64,000 nucleotides of DNA from Oceaniglobus ichthyenteri (GCF_003057885.1 NZ_QAGK01000015.1:1-64000), one strand, 5' to 3'. Shown: positions 1-10,744, counted from the stretch's first letter. A program made the numbers and translations. The notes: generated by a model from the letters alone, not told the origin.

Positions 1-76
1 GGTTCTCTTTGAAAAGCCGAACGCCGCGTGCGCGAAATTCAGCCGTGTAGGACGGGGTGGGTTTTCTCTGTGTCAT
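1..76 (-). CDS. IS3-family transposase OrfA, N-terminus (partial)
   Basis: Reading the minus strand from an ATG at 76-74 gives 25 residues starting MTQRKPTPSYTAEFRARG. This is the characteristic opening of IS3-family OrfA proteins (IS51-like group), which carry a helix-turn-helix that binds the element ends. A purine-rich AAGGA lies about 10 bases upstream. The frame is open to the window edge. OrfA normally continues to about 90-120 residues and is followed by orfB, the DDE integrase, made by frameshifting; both would lie outside the window. Confidence 0.8.
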   Translation of the reverse strand, partial: MTQRKPTPSYTAEFRARGVRLFKEN

Positions 77-126
77 AGGGCTCATCCTTGGAGAGTTTTA
101 CTCTCCGGTAAACCCGGGGCGGTTCA
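1..126 (-). mobile_element. End of an IS3-family insertion sequence (partial)
   Basis: The minus strand from 126 begins TGAACCGCCCCGGGTTTACC, which looks like an IS3-family terminal inverted repeat starting with TG. About 50 bases later an orfA reading frame begins. The element runs off the left edge, so neither the second end nor the target duplication can be seen. The 3 bases after the end, GTC at 127-129, would be one copy of a duplication. The insertion splits an older open frame that resumes at 127. Confidence 0.8.
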
Positions 127-888
127 GTCATTGGGTTTCCGATCCTGTCGCCGCGCTATCGGGCCGAGTATCGCAAACTCGGCATCGACGACACCATACA
201 GGATCCGAAGCTGCGGGCGGCGATCACGAGAAGGATGACGATGGCAACCCTTCAGCCGGTCTCCACCTTCCAGAACGCTCTGCGGAACCGTGTCAGCATC
301 GTCGAGCGTGCGGGCGGACGCAGTGCCCGCAAGGGCTCCAGCTACATCAATGGTTCCGCATACAATCCGCGGGTGCTGATTGCGATGCTGAACATCTGGC
401 GGATCTATTACAATTTCTTTGACTGGCGAGCCTACGCATCACCGGATGAGGACGAAGCCACGGCACCTGAAAAGGATGAAGCCGCATCCCCAGACAAAGA
501 CAAGAGCACGATCACCGACGATGATGCCAGAGTCATGCGTCGCCTCAAGGTGCCGGGAACCAATGAAACCATTGATGTTCCATTGCGGCGAAAGACCCGT
601 GTTCAACGAACCACACCCGCGATGCGGATGGGCGTTCATTCGGCTCAATACACCTCTCCTTCATCCGCGCGATCAGACGACGAAACCGGAGGCATCGCGG
701 ATGGCAATCGCGATCCCGATGAAGCGCGGCAAGAGGCCTTGCAAACCGGAGAAGGTTTTGAGCCTGTCGGAAAGAAGAAGGATCGACGCCGGGATGATCG
801 GCCGCGTCTCCCGAATCTCTCGAGGATCCTCTACCAGCCCTGGCTATTTCACGGCACTCCGATGTGGGGCAAGCTCCAAGGCCGATAA
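127..888 (+). pseudogene. Interrupted transposase-like ORF, C-terminal part
   Basis: An open frame continues from the IS end at 127 to a stop at 888. It has no plausible native start, because the IS insertion removed its 5' part; an internal ATG at 235 is the first ATG. The translation has a basic, Arg/Tyr-rich segment (residues resembling VLIAMLNIWRIYYNFFDW), then a charged Asp/Glu/Lys linker and the motif TPAMRMGV. This arrangement resembles the C-terminus of DDE transposases, but I could not assign a family. The final 70 residues look low-complexity and charged, and may be out of frame. Treat it as a decayed gene with uncertain function. Confidence 0.4.
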
Positions 889-901
889 AGCGCTCTCTGG
901 A

Positions 902-934
902 ATAAGAACGAGCGGCAGAAAATCTGCCGCTCGT
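902..934 (-). terminator. Probable rho-independent terminator of ftsK
   Basis: A perfect 12-bp inverted repeat (ACGAGCGGCAGA at 908-919, with its complement at 923-934) has an AAA loop. Read on the minus strand it is followed by TCTTATTCC, a moderately U-rich tail. It lies 43 bases past the ftsK stop. The 889-976 interval holds nothing else visible. Confidence 0.6.
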
Positions 935-976
935 GTCCTATAACTCAGAATGGCGCCGTTTTGCCCCGGGCCTTTC

Positions 977-3964
977 TCATTGCTGTTCCGGCACCAATAT
1001 TTCGCGTTTGCCCACATGGTTTGCCGATGACACGATGCCTTCATCCTCCATCTGTTCCACCAGACGCGCCGCTTTGTTGTATCCGATGGCCAGTTTACGC
1101 TGAATATAGCTGGTCGAACATTTGCGATCCTTGATCACGATGGCGACCGCCTGATCGTACAACTGATCTTCCGAACTGCCATCACCGCCCAGACCCAGCA
1201 CCGCATCAATGCTGCTTTCCTTGTCTTCGGGGGGGCCTTCGATCACGCCTGACATATATTCGGGCGGCCCGAACCCTTTGAGGTAGTTGACGATTTCTTC
1301 GACTTCTTCATCACTACAGAACGGGCCGTGCACCCGCACGATTTTTGAACCACCGGCCATATACAGCATATCGCCCATGCCCAACAATTGCTCGGCGCCC
1401 ATCTCACCCAGAATGGTGCGGCTGTCGATCTTGCTGGTGACCTGAAAACTGATTCGCGTTGGAAAGTTTGCCTTGATCGTGCCGGTGATCACATCCACCG
1501 ACGGGCGCTGAGTGGCCATGATCAGGTGAATCCCCGAAGCCCGCGCCATTTGCGCAAGGCGTTGAATGCAGGCTTCGATTTCCTTACCGGCCACCATCAT
1601 CAGATCGGCCATTTCATCGACAACCACCACGATGAACGGCAAAATCTCGGGCTGGATTTCCTCGGTCTCAAAGGTGGGTTCGCCGGTGTCGTCATCAAAC
1701 CCGGTCTGCACGGTGCGCGAGAACATTTCGCCTTTTTCAAGCGCGTCGCGCACCCGGCCATTATACCCTTCGATATTGCGCACACCCATTTTCGACATCT
1801 TGCGATACCGGTCTTCCATTTCACCCACGACCCATTTCAAGGCGACAACCGCCTTTTTCGGGTCTGTCACCACCGGCGACAGAAGATGTGGAATGCCGTC
1901 ATACACCGACAATTCCAACATTTTCGGGTCGATCATGATCATCCGGCATTCTTCGGGTGTCAGTTTATACAACAATGACAGGATCATCGTGTTGATCGCC
2001 ACGGATTTACCCGACCCGGTGGTGCCCGCAATCAACAGGTGGGGCATTTTGGCCAGGTTGGCCACCACAGGATCGCCGCCAATATCCTTGCCCAAGGCAA
2101 GCGGCAGGCGCATGGAGCTGTCGCCAAAATCGCGCGCCGCCAGAATTTCACGCAATACGCACATTTCGCGGTTTTCGTTGGGCAATTCGATGCCGATCAC
2201 ACTGCGCCCCGGCACGGTGGATACACGCGCCGAAAGGGCCGACATCGACCGGGCAATATCATCGGACAAGCCGATCACACGCGACGCTTTCAAACCTGGT
2301 GCCGGTTCCAGTTCGTACATGGTGACGACGGGGCCAGGGCGCACCGATACGATTTCACCCTTGACGCCGTAATCATCCAGTACCGATTCCAACATCCGCG
2401 CGTTTTCTTCCAACGCTTCGTCGCTTAACACATGGCGGGTAATCGTGTCGGGGCTGGTCAACAACGACAGCGGCGGGCGTTCGTATGCGGCGAATTTTTC
2501 TTCGAATTGCAGATCCGGCTGCGCCTCGGCCTGGGCCTGTTTGCTGGGCTGAACCGGCTTTTTCACCGGATGCTGCACCACGCTTTTCGCGGCCTCTGAT
2601 TGGCTAGACCGGAACACAGGCGGCGCGGGGGCCGGAGTGGGCTGAGGCGCGACCAGTTCGGGTTCGGGCAAAGGTTCGTTTGCCAGATCGTCATAAACAG
2701 GTTCAGACGGTGCCACCTGCACGGGCGCGGGCGCACGCGCGGGCGCGGTCAGCGGCGGTTCGGGCGCAATGCGCGGGGTGGTATCCAGGATCATCGGCTG
2801 CGGCCCACGGGGATGGCGTGCGCGCGCCACGGTGGGTTCGGCCCGCCGGCCCATGCCCGCGGTCAGGATTGGCTGCGCCCGCACCCGTGATTTGATCACA
2901 TCGGCAATCTTGGCCTTGATCCGGTCGTCACCTTCGGCAACGGGCGCCAAGGCTTCGGGCGCGGCCTCATAGGGGGCAGGCGCGGTTTCAACCGGGCGCT
3001 TGAACAGATTGGGCAGGCGCGCGAACAGTGATTGTTTTTCCTCGGCCACGGGCGCGATATCGTCTTCGAACACGCCATAGGGGTCATCGACCGGGCCGCG
3101 ATCTGCGCGCAGGATCGGTGTGCGCCGCTGGCTGACACCGGGCACCGATTTTGCCACCGGCGGTTCCGCGGGCATTGCCATTTCGGCATCCAATGTGGCG
3201 CGCGCTGCGGCCTCATCAGCGGCGGCGATACGGGCGGCGGCGCGTTTTTCTGCCACGCTATGGGCGGTCGATTGCGCCGTTTTCAACCCGACAACCGCGC
3301 CTTTGCTAAGGCCCGCGGCCCCGTGGCCCAGCCCGGTCATCAACATATCGTAACACCGGATCACCGACAGAATCAAAAACGTGACCACATATCGCAATTC
3401 AGGCCGGGTAAAACCCAGCACAAACAGCCCCATGGCGATGGTGGCAATCGCCATCACAAACGCCATCATTTTCAACCCAAACGTCGCCTGTACCGGCACA
3501 ACGCCCAGAACCGCGCCCAGAATCGTATCGCCAAACAATCCGCCCAGGCCAAAGTAATGCGCCCAGCCTTCGGGGGGTTGATGGGTGGAAATGTAAACCG
3601 CACCCAAGGCAATCGCCAATGGCGCAAAAATCAAACGCGACGGCGCGCGCTCTTCGCCCATATGGGCCACAAACCGCAGACCCCAGGCGGCAAACACCAC
3701 CGGAAACCCCCATGCGCCCCAACCCACGATATTAAACAGCGGTGCGGCAATCGATGCGCCAAACCGGCCCAGCATATTTTTCGCCGGCTCATTGGTAACC
3801 GAAAACCACGATGGATCGTCCGGCACATAAGACCCAAGCATCAGCGCCGTCAGCACAGCCGCCCCAATCAGCACCATGCCCAGCAATTCCTTGCCGCGCC
3901 GCTCTAATGCTGCCTGGGTATTGCTGTCGAAAAGCGGGTCGCGCTGTCGGGTCTGATACGCCAT
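977..3964 (-). CDS. ftsK: DNA translocase FtsK
   Basis: A septum-anchored hexameric ATPase that pumps chromosome termini through the closing division septum and directs XerCD dimer resolution. It has 995 residues. The N-terminal ~220 residues hold hydrophobic segments (about 28-48, 78-105, 112-130, 150-190, 195-215). A long Pro/Ala/Glu-rich linker runs to about 500. The motor domain has Walker A GTTGSGKS at 647-654 and Walker [10 protein letters not shown] at about 778-787. The last ~65 residues form the winged-helix gamma domain that reads polar KOPS sequences ([20 protein letters not shown]). The 11-base gap to the upstream aminotransferase suggests co-transcription. In many Rhodobacterales I would expect lolA to follow ftsK; here there is a terminator and then insertion-sequence DNA. 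Confidence 0.97.
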   Translation of the reverse strand: MAYQTRQRDPLFDSNTQAALERRGKELLGMVLIGAAVLTALMLGSYVPDDPSWFSVTNEPAKNMLGRFGASIAAPLFNIVGWGAWGFPVVFAAWGLRFVAHMGEERAPSRLIFAPLAIALGAVYISTHQPPEGWAHYFGLGGLFGDTILGAVLGVVPVQATFGLKMMAFVMAIATIAMGLFVLGFTRPELRYVVTFLILSVIRCYDMLMTGLGHGAAGLSKGAVVGLKTAQSTAHSVAEKRAAARIAAADEAAARATLDAEMAMPAEPPVAKSVPGVSQRRTPILRADRGPVDDPYGVFEDDIAPVAEEKQSLFARLPNLFKRPVETAPAPYEAAPEALAPVAEGDDRIKAKIADVIKSRVRAQPILTAGMGRRAEPTVARARHPRGPQPMILDTTPRIAPEPPLTAPARAPAPVQVAPSEPVYDDLANEPLPEPELVAPQPTPAPAPPVFRSSQSEAAKSVVQHPVKKPVQPSKQAQAEAQPDLQFEEKFAAYERPPLSLLTSPDTITRHVLSDEALEENARMLESVLDDYGVKGEIVSVRPGPVVTMYELEPAPGLKASRVIGLSDDIARSMSALSARVSTVPGRSVIGIELPNENREMCVLREILAARDFGDSSMRLPLALGKDIGGDPVVANLAKMPHLLIAGTTGSGKSVAINTMILSLLYKLTPEECRMIMIDPKMLELSVYDGIPHLLSPVVTDPKKAVVALKWVVGEMEDRYRKMSKMGVRNIEGYNGRVRDALEKGEMFSRTVQTGFDDDTGEPTFETEEIQPEILPFIVVVVDEMADLMMVAGKEIEACIQRLAQMARASGIHLIMATQRPSVDVITGTIKANFPTRISFQVTSKIDSRTILGEMGAEQLLGMGDMLYMAGGSKIVRVHGPFCSDEEVEEIVNYLKGFGPPEYMSGVIEGPPEDKESSIDAVLGLGGDGSSEDQLYDQAVAIVIKDRKCSTSYIQRKLAIGYNKAARLVEQMEDEGIVSSANHVGKREILVPEQQ

Positions 3965-3975
3965 CTACCTGTTCC

Positions 3976-5157
3976 TCACGTAAAGAGACAGTCACGGAGC
4001 ATTTCCAGCCCGCGCTGCATTTCTTGTTCTGGGGCCACCATGGCGGCCCTTATGTAATTGCCGCCGGGATTATCACCGCCGACATCGCGCGACAGGTATG
4101 CGCCCGGCAGCACCCGAACCCCGGTTTCGCGCCACAATTTCACGGTGGCCGCTTCGCCATCATCGACCGGCAACCACAGGAAAAACCCCGCCTCGGGCGC
4201 GCCGCACCCCTGGATGCCCGCGAACACCTGATCGGCAATGTCGAATTTGCGCTGATACAGGGCGCGGTTTTCGATGACATGCTCTTCATCGCGCCACACG
4301 GCAGCGGCGGCCATCTGCAACGGCAACGGCAAAGGCGCGCCGGTATAATTACGCAACTGTTTAAGCGCGGTGATGGTTTTGGCACCCGAGGCCACAAACC
4401 CCGATCGAAGGCCGGGCAGGTTAGAGCGTTTTGAAAGCGAATGAAAGATCACCACACGGTCCGGGTCAGCGCCCATTTCATCGGCAATCTGCAACGCGCC
4501 CACAGGGGCGTCATTGCGGTAAATCTCGGAGTAACACTCATCGGCGAAAATGCGGAAATCATAGCGTTCTGCCAAACCGATCAAATCGCGCCAATACTGC
4601 GCGCTGGCCACCGCCCCTTGCGGGTTGGAGGGCGAACAAAGATAGGCAATCGCGGTGCGGTTCAACACGTCTTCTGGCAAACCGGCATAGTCGGGCAAAA
4701 ATCCGGTGGATGCTGTGGCGGGCACATATACCGGCTCGGCCCCTACGGCCAGGGCGGCGACGGCGTAAACCTGATAAAACGGATTGGGCGTCAGGATCAC
4801 CGGCTTTGCGCCATTCTTTTGTTCGGGGCACAGGGCAATCGCGCTGTTGAACAACCCTTCGCGCGTGCCGTTCAACACCATCGCGTTTGATCCGGCGTCA
4901 AGGGTCACGCCATAGCGCGACTGTACCCAATCGGTGATCGCGCTCAACAATTCCGGCGCGCCCTCGTTCGGGGGGTATTTGCCAAAACCAGCCGCATTTT
5001 CGGCAATCACATCGGTGATCCAGGCCGGAAAGGCATGGCGCGGTTCACCAATCGTCATATGTACCGGATCGCCACCGGGGGCATGCGCGTCCAACAATGC
5101 GCGCAGACGCGGGAACGCATACTCAGGCAGGTTCGAAAACCTCTGGGGATATTGCAT
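3976..5157 (-). CDS. Class I/II PLP-dependent aminotransferase
   Basis: A fold-type I aminotransferase of 393 residues. The start is set at the ATG ending at 5157 (MQYPQRFSNLPEYAFPRL), because GAGG lies six bases upstream; a longer frame to 5202 lacks a ribosome site. The Schiff-base lysine sits in SLSKRSNLPGLRSGF (about residue 240), with the family SNPQG motif before it. The sequence resembles the DapC/AspC-like group (N-succinyldiaminopimelate or aspartate aminotransferase). DapC in lysine and peptidoglycan precursor synthesis is a reasonable guess, but substrate cannot be read from sequence. It is upstream of ftsK in the same orientation with 11 bases between them. Confidence 0.85.
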   Translation of the reverse strand: MQYPQRFSNLPEYAFPRLRALLDAHAPGGDPVHMTIGEPRHAFPAWITDVIAENAAGFGKYPPNEGAPELLSAITDWVQSRYGVTLDAGSNAMVLNGTREGLFNSAIALCPEQKNGAKPVILTPNPFYQVYAVAALAVGAEPVYVPATASTGFLPDYAGLPEDVLNRTAIAYLCSPSNPQGAVASAQYWRDLIGLAERYDFRIFADECYSEIYRNDAPVGALQIADEMGADPDRVVIFHSLSKRSNLPGLRSGFVASGAKTITALKQLRNYTGAPLPLPLQMAAAAVWRDEEHVIENRALYQRKFDIADQVFAGIQGCGAPEAGFFLWLPVDDGEAATVKLWRETGVRVLPGAYLSRDVGGDNPGGNYIRAAMVAPEQEMQRGLEMLRDCLFT

Positions 5158-5276
5158 CGGTGCCTCAAAATATACCGGGGTCGTGTCGCCCCTTTGTGGC
5201 AAGGATAGCGCAGCGATGCCGCAACCGTCCAGAAAAGCCCCGTAATTTCCCTACTTTAGCTCGGTGGGTGTGTCTT

Positions 5277-6605
5277 TCAGGCCAAGGCGCGTTCGGCAGC
5301 CGCCCCCAAGCGCAACAGCCGATGTTCGCTCATCGGGTTGGTTTGCAACGTTATCCCGACCGACGACACACCCGTGGGCAGGGTCAGCGCCGCGAGGTTC
5401 AACAAATTGCCAATACGGGTGTTGCGCAAAGTCATCAGGTTGGACTTGACGAAATAATCGCCATCGGTCTCAAGCCTTTCCTTGTTCGGCGGCAGGATCG
5501 CACAGGTCGGCAGCAGCACCGCATCATACCCCGCAGTTGCGGCGGCATATTCGGCGCGCGCCTGGTCGATCACCCGCCACGCTTTGACATAGGCGGGGGC
5601 GCTGATCGCTTTGCCACCGCGAAACCGTTCGCGCACCTGATCGTGCATGGCATCGGGGTTGGCCTCAATCGTGTCACCCCAAACGCCATAGGCTTCGGGT
5701 GCGAACACGCTTGCCGATTGATCCATCGCATCGGTGACATGGGAGATTTCGGCGCGGGTAATCCGCGCACCTGCGGCCTTTAACCTATCAACCGCGCTGT
5801 TGAATGCGGCATCCACTTTCGGATCAATATCATCGAAAGCACAGGTTTCCAGCACCAAAAACCGGGTATCTTGCAAACTGGCATTGGCCAAATCGGGCGC
5901 GGTGCCGCCCTCAAGTGCGGCCAAAAGCAATGCCGCGTCTTCGACCGACCGGCACAATGGGCCGATGGTATCAAACCGCGGGCACAGGGGCACAACACCC
6001 CCCACAGACACCCGGCCCAGTGTGGTTTTCAGCCCCACCAGATCATTCCACGCGGCGGGTGCACGCACCGACCCGCCGGTGTCAGACCCGATGCCCGCCG
6101 CAGCCAGGCCAAAGGCAACACTGGTCGCCGCCCCGGAGGATGAACCGCCAGACACCGCCGCGTGATCATTCACACAGGGCGGCGAGGCGGTGACGGGGTT
6201 CAGCCCAAGGCCGGAAAATGCCAGTTCGGTCATGTGGGTTTTGCCCAGACACACCAAACCGGCGGCAGTGGCATTGGCCAAAACAACGGCATCATGATCC
6301 GGCGTGCGTCCGCGCAACAGGGCCGAGCCTGATTCGGTGGCAACCCCGGCCGAATCAAACAGATCCTTCCAGGAAATCGGTACACCATCCAAAAGCGACA
6401 AGCGCCGCCCGGCCTTGGCCCGGTCGCGCGCTGCTGCTGCTTCGGTCAATGCGCGATCAACGGTCAGCCGGGCGTATATCCGATCGCGAAACTCATGGGT
6501 TTCAATCGCATCCAGATAGGTTTGGCACAATTCCACCGGGTCAATATCGCCCGCACCAATCCCCCGGCCCAAATCGCCCGCTGTGATCGTTAACCAATTC
6601 GTCAT
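5277..6605 (-). CDS. Amidase signature family enzyme (GatA-like)
   Basis: A 442-residue amidase. The start at 6605 (MTNWLTITAGDLG) follows AGGGCAGGG; the open frame extends further to 6740 without support. The Ser-cisSer-Lys catalytic triad is visible: Lys in SWKDLFDSAG (about residue 77) and the Gly/Ser-rich GGSSSGAATSVAFG segment (about 150), followed by GSDTGGSVRAPA holding the acylated serine. GatA of the Glu-tRNA amidotransferase has the same fold, but no gatB or gatC is nearby and the protein is slightly shorter than usual GatA. A general amidase is more likely. It is separated from the divergent ubiH-like gene by 83 bases. Confidence 0.85.
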   Translation of the reverse strand: MTNWLTITAGDLGRGIGAGDIDPVELCQTYLDAIETHEFRDRIYARLTVDRALTEAAAARDRAKAGRRLSLLDGVPISWKDLFDSAGVATESGSALLRGRTPDHDAVVLANATAAGLVCLGKTHMTELAFSGLGLNPVTASPPCVNDHAAVSGGSSSGAATSVAFGLAAAGIGSDTGGSVRAPAAWNDLVGLKTTLGRVSVGGVVPLCPRFDTIGPLCRSVEDAALLLAALEGGTAPDLANASLQDTRFLVLETCAFDDIDPKVDAAFNSAVDRLKAAGARITRAEISHVTDAMDQSASVFAPEAYGVWGDTIEANPDAMHDQVRERFRGGKAISAPAYVKAWRVIDQARAEYAAATAGYDAVLLPTCAILPPNKERLETDGDYFVKSNLMTLRNTRIGNLLNLAALTLPTGVSSVGITLQTNPMSEHRLLRLGAAAERALA

Positions 6606-6688
6606 CGCCCTGCCCTTTCGTATCAAACCTGACGCTAACGCCCATCGGCCACATGGACAATGCCCCGCGTCTGCGCCACATCTAGGGT

Positions 6689-7915
6689 ATGACACATGAT
6701 ACAGATATCGTAATCGTCGGCGGCGGTTTGAATGGGGCAACTTTGGCCTTGGCCTTGGCCAGCGTCGGGTTCACCATTACCCTTGTCGATGCCAAACCGC
6801 GCGACGTGCGCGGCGCGCAGGGATTTGACGGGCGCAGCTATGCGATGGCGCACAGTTCCTGCGCCATGATGGCTGCCCTTGGCCTGTGGGCCGGGTTGGC
6901 GGAAACGGCCCAACCGATCCTTGATATCAAGGTCAGCGATGGGCGCGCCGGCGAAGGCGCATCGCCCTTCGTGCTGGAGTTTGACCATGCCGAGCTTGAG
7001 GAAGGCCCGATGGGCCACATGGTCGAAGATCGCCATTTGCGCCCACACCTGTTGGCGCAGATGGATAAGACCCCCGCCATCACCCAGATGTCCGGGCGCA
7101 GTGTTCTGGCGCAATCGATAGAGGGCCAGAGCGCGCACGTTACCCTCGATGATGGCACCGTGATTGCGGCGCAATTGCTGATCGGCTGTGATGGATTGGG
7201 CAGCGGCACAGCGAAACGCGCCGGCATACGGCACACCGGGTGGGACTATGGCCAGACAGGAATGGTTGCCGCCATTGCCCATGAAAAACCCCATAACGGC
7301 ATCGCGCATCAGTTGTTCATGCCCGAGGGGCCATTGGCAATTCTGCCGCTGGTTGGCAATCGCTGTTCGATCGTCTGGACCGAGCGCACGGGCAATGCGG
7401 CGCGGATCAACGCGTTGTCGGATGCTGAGTATCTCGATATTCTGCGACCCCGTTTTGGTGATTTTCTGGGCGATATCGCCTTGGCCGGGGCGCGCTATAG
7501 CTATCCATTATCGCTGTCTCTGGCCAATTCCATGGTCGCGCCGCGTCTGGCCCTGTGCGGTGATGCGGCACACCGGCTGCACCCGATTGCCGGGCAGGGT
7601 TTGAATGCCGGCCTGAAAGATATCGCCACTCTGGCGCAAGTCCTGGCCGAGGCCCGCCGCCGCGGCGAAGACATTGGCAGGTTGGATGTTTTGGAACGGT
7701 ATGCGCAATGGCGCCGGTTTGATGTGGCCACATTGGCCTTGGCCACGGATACGTTCAACCGATTGTTTTCCAACGATAACCCTCTGTTGCGTCTGGCCCG
7801 GGATGTTGGATTGGGGGTCGTCAATGCAATGCCGGGCCTGCGCCGGGGTTTCATGCGCGAGGCGGCCGGGCTGAACGGCGACCGTCCGGAGCTGTTACAG
7901 GGCCGCGCGCTTTAA
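6689..7915 (+). CDS. FAD-dependent ubiquinone biosynthesis hydroxylase (UbiH/UbiF/Coq6 family)
   Basis: A class A flavin monooxygenase of 408 residues that hydroxylates the aromatic ring of ubiquinone precursors at the inner membrane. The N-terminal Rossmann motif is IVGGGLNGATLALALASVG (from residue 6). The second FAD/NADPH motif is GCDGLGSGTAKRAG (about 170), and the ribityl-binding motif GDAAHRLHPIAGQGLNAGL is at about 290. Which ring position it hydroxylates (UbiH, UbiF, UbiI or UbiL type) cannot be told from motifs alone. It is monocistronic and converges on petC across a strong bidirectional terminator. Confidence 0.9.
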   Translation: MTHDTDIVIVGGGLNGATLALALASVGFTITLVDAKPRDVRGAQGFDGRSYAMAHSSCAMMAALGLWAGLAETAQPILDIKVSDGRAGEGASPFVLEFDHAELEEGPMGHMVEDRHLRPHLLAQMDKTPAITQMSGRSVLAQSIEGQSAHVTLDDGTVIAAQLLIGCDGLGSGTAKRAGIRHTGWDYGQTGMVAAIAHEKPHNGIAHQLFMPEGPLAILPLVGNRCSIVWTERTGNAARINALSDAEYLDILRPRFGDFLGDIALAGARYSYPLSLSLANSMVAPRLALCGDAAHRLHPIAGQGLNAGLKDIATLAQVLAEARRRGEDIGRLDVLERYAQWRRFDVATLALATDTFNRLFSNDNPLLRLARDVGLGVVNAMPGLRRGFMREAAGLNGDRPELLQGRAL

Positions 7916-7930
7916 TTCACACCGACCAAA

Positions 7931-7967
7931 GAAAAAGGGCGCGTCCAGACCGGACGCGCCCTTTTTC
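7931..7967. terminator. Bidirectional rho-independent terminator
   Basis: A 16-bp perfect stem (GAAAAAGGGCGCGTCC at 7931-7946, with its complement at 7952-7967) has a 5-base loop. A-tract and T-tract flank a GC-rich core, so it works in both directions. It lies between the convergent ubiH-like gene and petC. Confidence 0.9.
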
Positions 7968-7984
7968 AATTCATCACGCCGAAA

Positions 7985-8800
7985 TCATTCAGCCGGAACA
8001 TCCGTTCTGCGCCCGTTCTTGATCGGCGCCCAGATACGTTTGTTGGTCAGATACAACAGTGCTGTCAGGATGATGAGCATCAGAACACCCACAAAGCCGG
8101 CCTGTTTGCGGGCCATCATCTTGGGTTCTGCTGTCCACATCAAAAACGCCGAAACGTCCTTGGAAATGCTTTCAACATCGGTCGCGTGACCATCGGCAAA
8201 TTCGACGTCATCACCGTACAATGGCGGGGCCATTGCGATCCAGCCACCGGGAAATGCGGTGTTTTCGTAAAATACGGCTCCGGCCTGCTCTTTTTCTTCG
8301 CCGGTATAACCGGTCAGAAGGCTGGCGATATATTCCGGTCCGCCGATCCCCTTGAAGAACTGGTTGATCCCCAAACCATAAGGCCCGTGGAACCCCGAAC
8401 GCGCCTTTGCCATCAACGACAGGTCGGGCGCGGTGGCCAGGCCCGAAGCGGGAAAATGATCTGTCGGGCTGGCCGGGCGATAATCGCCTTCGCCATCCAG
8501 CAGGCTCTCATCGAACACCTCATAGTATTCGGCATAGGCGCGCACCTGGTCCTCTGGCAATTCCGGCCCGCCCGGATCACCCAAAGTGCGCAGAGGTACA
8601 AATTCCAACCCGTGACAGGCCGCACAGATTTCGGTGTACACCTGAAGACCGCGCTGAAGCTGGTTCTGGTCGAACTTGCCGAACGGACCCTCGAACGAGA
8701 AATTGAAATCCTCGACATGGCCCTCGGCGCCCGCGGCCATGGCTGTCCCGGAGGACAGGCCAAAAGCCAGGGTCGCTGCGATGGTAAGCTTTTTAAGCAT
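7985..8800 (-). CDS. petC: Cytochrome c1 of the bc1 complex
   Basis: The membrane-anchored c-type cytochrome subunit of ubiquinol:cytochrome c reductase, which passes electrons from the Rieske centre to soluble or membrane cytochrome c in the periplasm. It has 271 residues. The signal peptide is [21 protein letters not shown]. The heme-binding CAACH motif is at 59-63. The C-terminal anchor ([15 protein letters not shown]) is followed by a basic tail. It is the third gene of petA-petB-petC, 16 bases after petB, in the usual alphaproteobacterial order. Confidence 0.96.
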   Translation of the reverse strand: MLKKLTIAATLAFGLSSGTAMAAGAEGHVEDFNFSFEGPFGKFDQNQLQRGLQVYTEICAACHGLEFVPLRTLGDPGGPELPEDQVRAYAEYYEVFDESLLDGEGDYRPASPTDHFPASGLATAPDLSLMAKARSGFHGPYGLGINQFFKGIGGPEYIASLLTGYTGEEKEQAGAVFYENTAFPGGWIAMAPPLYGDDVEFADGHATDVESISKDVSAFLMWTAEPKMMARKQAGFVGVLMLIILTALLYLTNKRIWAPIKNGRRTDVPAE

Positions 8801-8816
8801 TCTCAGCGTTCCTTTC

Positions 8817-10160
8817 TCACTCAGCCGGGTTCACGGCGGTTTTGCCGTGGGCCGAAGTCTCGCCATAGTGGGCGTCAAAGTCTTCTTCGATGGTGGCGGG
8901 TTGCGGCAGCGGCTTTTCAATCACACCAAGCAGCGGCAGGATGACCAGGAAATAGCCAAACCAATAGGCCGACGCGATCAGCGAGATCGTGGCATATGGT
9001 TCATCCGTGGGCATCGCACCCACCCACATCAGCACAAAGAAATCGACCACGAGCAGGGCAAACCACCATTTGAACATCGGGCGATACCGGCCCGACCGCA
9101 CCGACGAGGTGTCAAGCCAAGGCGCCAGTGCCATCACGATGATCGCGCCAAACATCGCCAACACGCCAAAGAATTTCGCGTCGACAATGCCACCGGTGAT
9201 CCAGTTGGCGGCAATCACCACCCAGACTTCGCCGGTGAAGGCACGCAAGATTGCGTAAAACGGCAGGAAATACCACTCGGGCACAATATGTGCAGGTGTG
9301 GAAAGCGGATTCGCCTCGATATAGTTGTCAGGGTGGCCCAGATAGTTTGGCATGAAACCGACGACTGCGAAAAACACCACCAGGATAACCCCAAGCGCGA
9401 ACAGATCCTTGATCACGAAATAGGGCCAGAACGGCAGCGTGTCTTTTGCGGCGTCTTCCTTGGATGTGCGGCGCACCTCAACCCCGGTGGGGTTGTTGTT
9501 GCCGGTGGTGTGGAACGCCCAGATGTGAACGATCGTCAAAGCGGCAATCACGAACGGCAGCAGATAATGCAGGCTGAAGAACCGTGTCAGGGTATAGTTA
9601 TCCACCGCAGGCCCGCCAAGCAGCCAAGTTTGCAGGGTTTCACCCACGAACGGGATCGCGCCAAACAGGCCGGTGATCACGGTCGCGCCCCAGAATGACA
9701 TCTGACCCCAAGGCAAAACATAGCCCATGAAAGCCGTTGCCATCATCGCCACATAAATCAGAATGCCGATGATCCAGGTAATTTCACGCGGTTCTTTATA
9801 AGAGCCATAGTACAGACCCCGGAAAATATGCGCATACACCGCAACAAAGAACAGCGACGCGCCATTGGCATGCAGATACCGCAGCATATAGCCGCCATTC
9901 ACGTCACGCATGATATGTTCGACCGAGGCAAACGCCAGGGTCGTGTCAGGGGTGTAATGCATGACCAGCACAATGCCGGTGATGATTTGCAGCACCAGAC
10001 AGAACGCCAGAACGATGCCCCAGATCCACATCCAGTTCAGGTTCTTTGGGGTCGGGATCATGATCGTGTCATACATCAAACCGATGATCGGCAGACGGCG
10101 ATGCATCCACTTTTCGCCCCCGGTTTTCGGTTCATAATGGTCGTGTGGGATTCCAGCCAT
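8817..10160 (-). CDS. petB: Cytochrome b of the bc1 complex
   Basis: The core membrane subunit of the bc1 complex, carrying hemes bL and bH and the Qo and Qi quinone sites. It has 447 residues and eight predicted membrane helices. Heme-ligand histidines are visible in helix B ([20 protein letters not shown]) and helix D ([23 protein letters not shown]). The Qo-site PEWY signature occurs as [12 protein letters not shown]. The C-terminus extends beyond the mitochondrial form with a charged tail, as in purple bacteria. It follows petA by 12 bases. Confidence 0.97.
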   Translation of the reverse strand: MAGIPHDHYEPKTGGEKWMHRRLPIIGLMYDTIMIPTPKNLNWMWIWGIVLAFCLVLQIITGIVLVMHYTPDTTLAFASVEHIMRDVNGGYMLRYLHANGASLFFVAVYAHIFRGLYYGSYKEPREITWIIGILIYVAMMATAFMGYVLPWGQMSFWGATVITGLFGAIPFVGETLQTWLLGGPAVDNYTLTRFFSLHYLLPFVIAALTIVHIWAFHTTGNNNPTGVEVRRTSKEDAAKDTLPFWPYFVIKDLFALGVILVVFFAVVGFMPNYLGHPDNYIEANPLSTPAHIVPEWYFLPFYAILRAFTGEVWVVIAANWITGGIVDAKFFGVLAMFGAIIVMALAPWLDTSSVRSGRYRPMFKWWFALLVVDFFVLMWVGAMPTDEPYATISLIASAYWFGYFLVILPLLGVIEKPLPQPATIEEDFDAHYGETSAHGKTAVNPAE

Positions 10161-10171
10161 TTTATACTCCG

Positions 10172-10744
10172 TTATCCGAGAACAAGGGTTGATTCATCGT
10201 CGAACCGGGCAACCGGAATCGGCAGATTGGTGGGCGCAGGCCCGCGGCGAATGCGCCCGGATGTATCATAGTGCGACCCGTGACAGGGGCAGAACCAGCC
10301 GCCAAAATCACCGGCTTCGTTCAATGGCACACAGCCCAGATGCGTACAAACGCCGATCATCACCAACCATTCGCCATCGTCTGACAGGGCGCGGTTTTCA
10401 TCGGCGCCATCGGTACCAACGGGCAGGTTTGCGTTTTCGGCACTGTTATCGGGCAGGGCCGACAGATCGACAGACCGGGCGGCTTCGATTTCTTCTTCCG
10501 TACGGCGACGGATGAAAACCGGTTTGCCCAACCATTTCACGGTCAGCTGTGTGCCGGGTTCGACACCGCCGATATCCACACGGATACTCCTCAGGGCCTG
10601 CACATCGGCCGTTGGGTTCATCTGATTTACAAGCGGCCAAACGGCAGCGCCGGCCACAACGACCCCGGCACCACCGGTTGCGTAAAACAGGAAGTCGCGG
10701 CGTGTGCCTTCGGGATGTTCTGCGTGGGACACGGCATTCTCCAT
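10172..10744 (-). CDS. petA: Rieske iron-sulfur subunit of the bc1 complex
   Basis: A ubiquinol-cytochrome c reductase Rieske protein holding the mobile [2Fe-2S] cluster that takes the first electron from ubiquinol. The start is set at the second of two adjacent ATGs (10744), seven bases after AGGG, giving 190 residues; the open frame extends further without support. A twin-arginine-type anchor ([20 protein letters not shown]) opens the protein. Cluster ligands are C133/H135 in CTHLGC and C152/H155 in CPCHGSH, with the disulfide cysteines at 138 and 154. It is the first gene of petABC. The 200-base gap to the divergent LOG gene must hold the operon promoter. Confidence 0.96.
   Translation of the reverse strand: MENAVSHAEHPEGTRRDFLFYATGGAGVVVAGAAVWPLVNQMNPTADVQALRSIRVDIGGVEPGTQLTVKWLGKPVFIRRRTEEEIEAARSVDLSALPDNSAENANLPVGTDGADENRALSDDGEWLVMIGVCTHLGCVPLNEAGDFGGWFCPCHGSHYDTSGRIRRGPAPTNLPIPVARFDDESTLVLG

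Noticed and set aside
419-943. A 174-codon plus-strand frame in the left accessory region
   Set aside because: It overlaps the interrupted transposase-like frame, has no recognisable domain, and its composition is that of an out-of-frame translation.
5203-6740. An extended amidase start at 6740
   Set aside because: The extra 45 residues are Arg/Cys-rich, overlap the divergent ubiH-like gene, and lack a ribosome site. The ATG at 6605 has AGGGCAGGG upstream.
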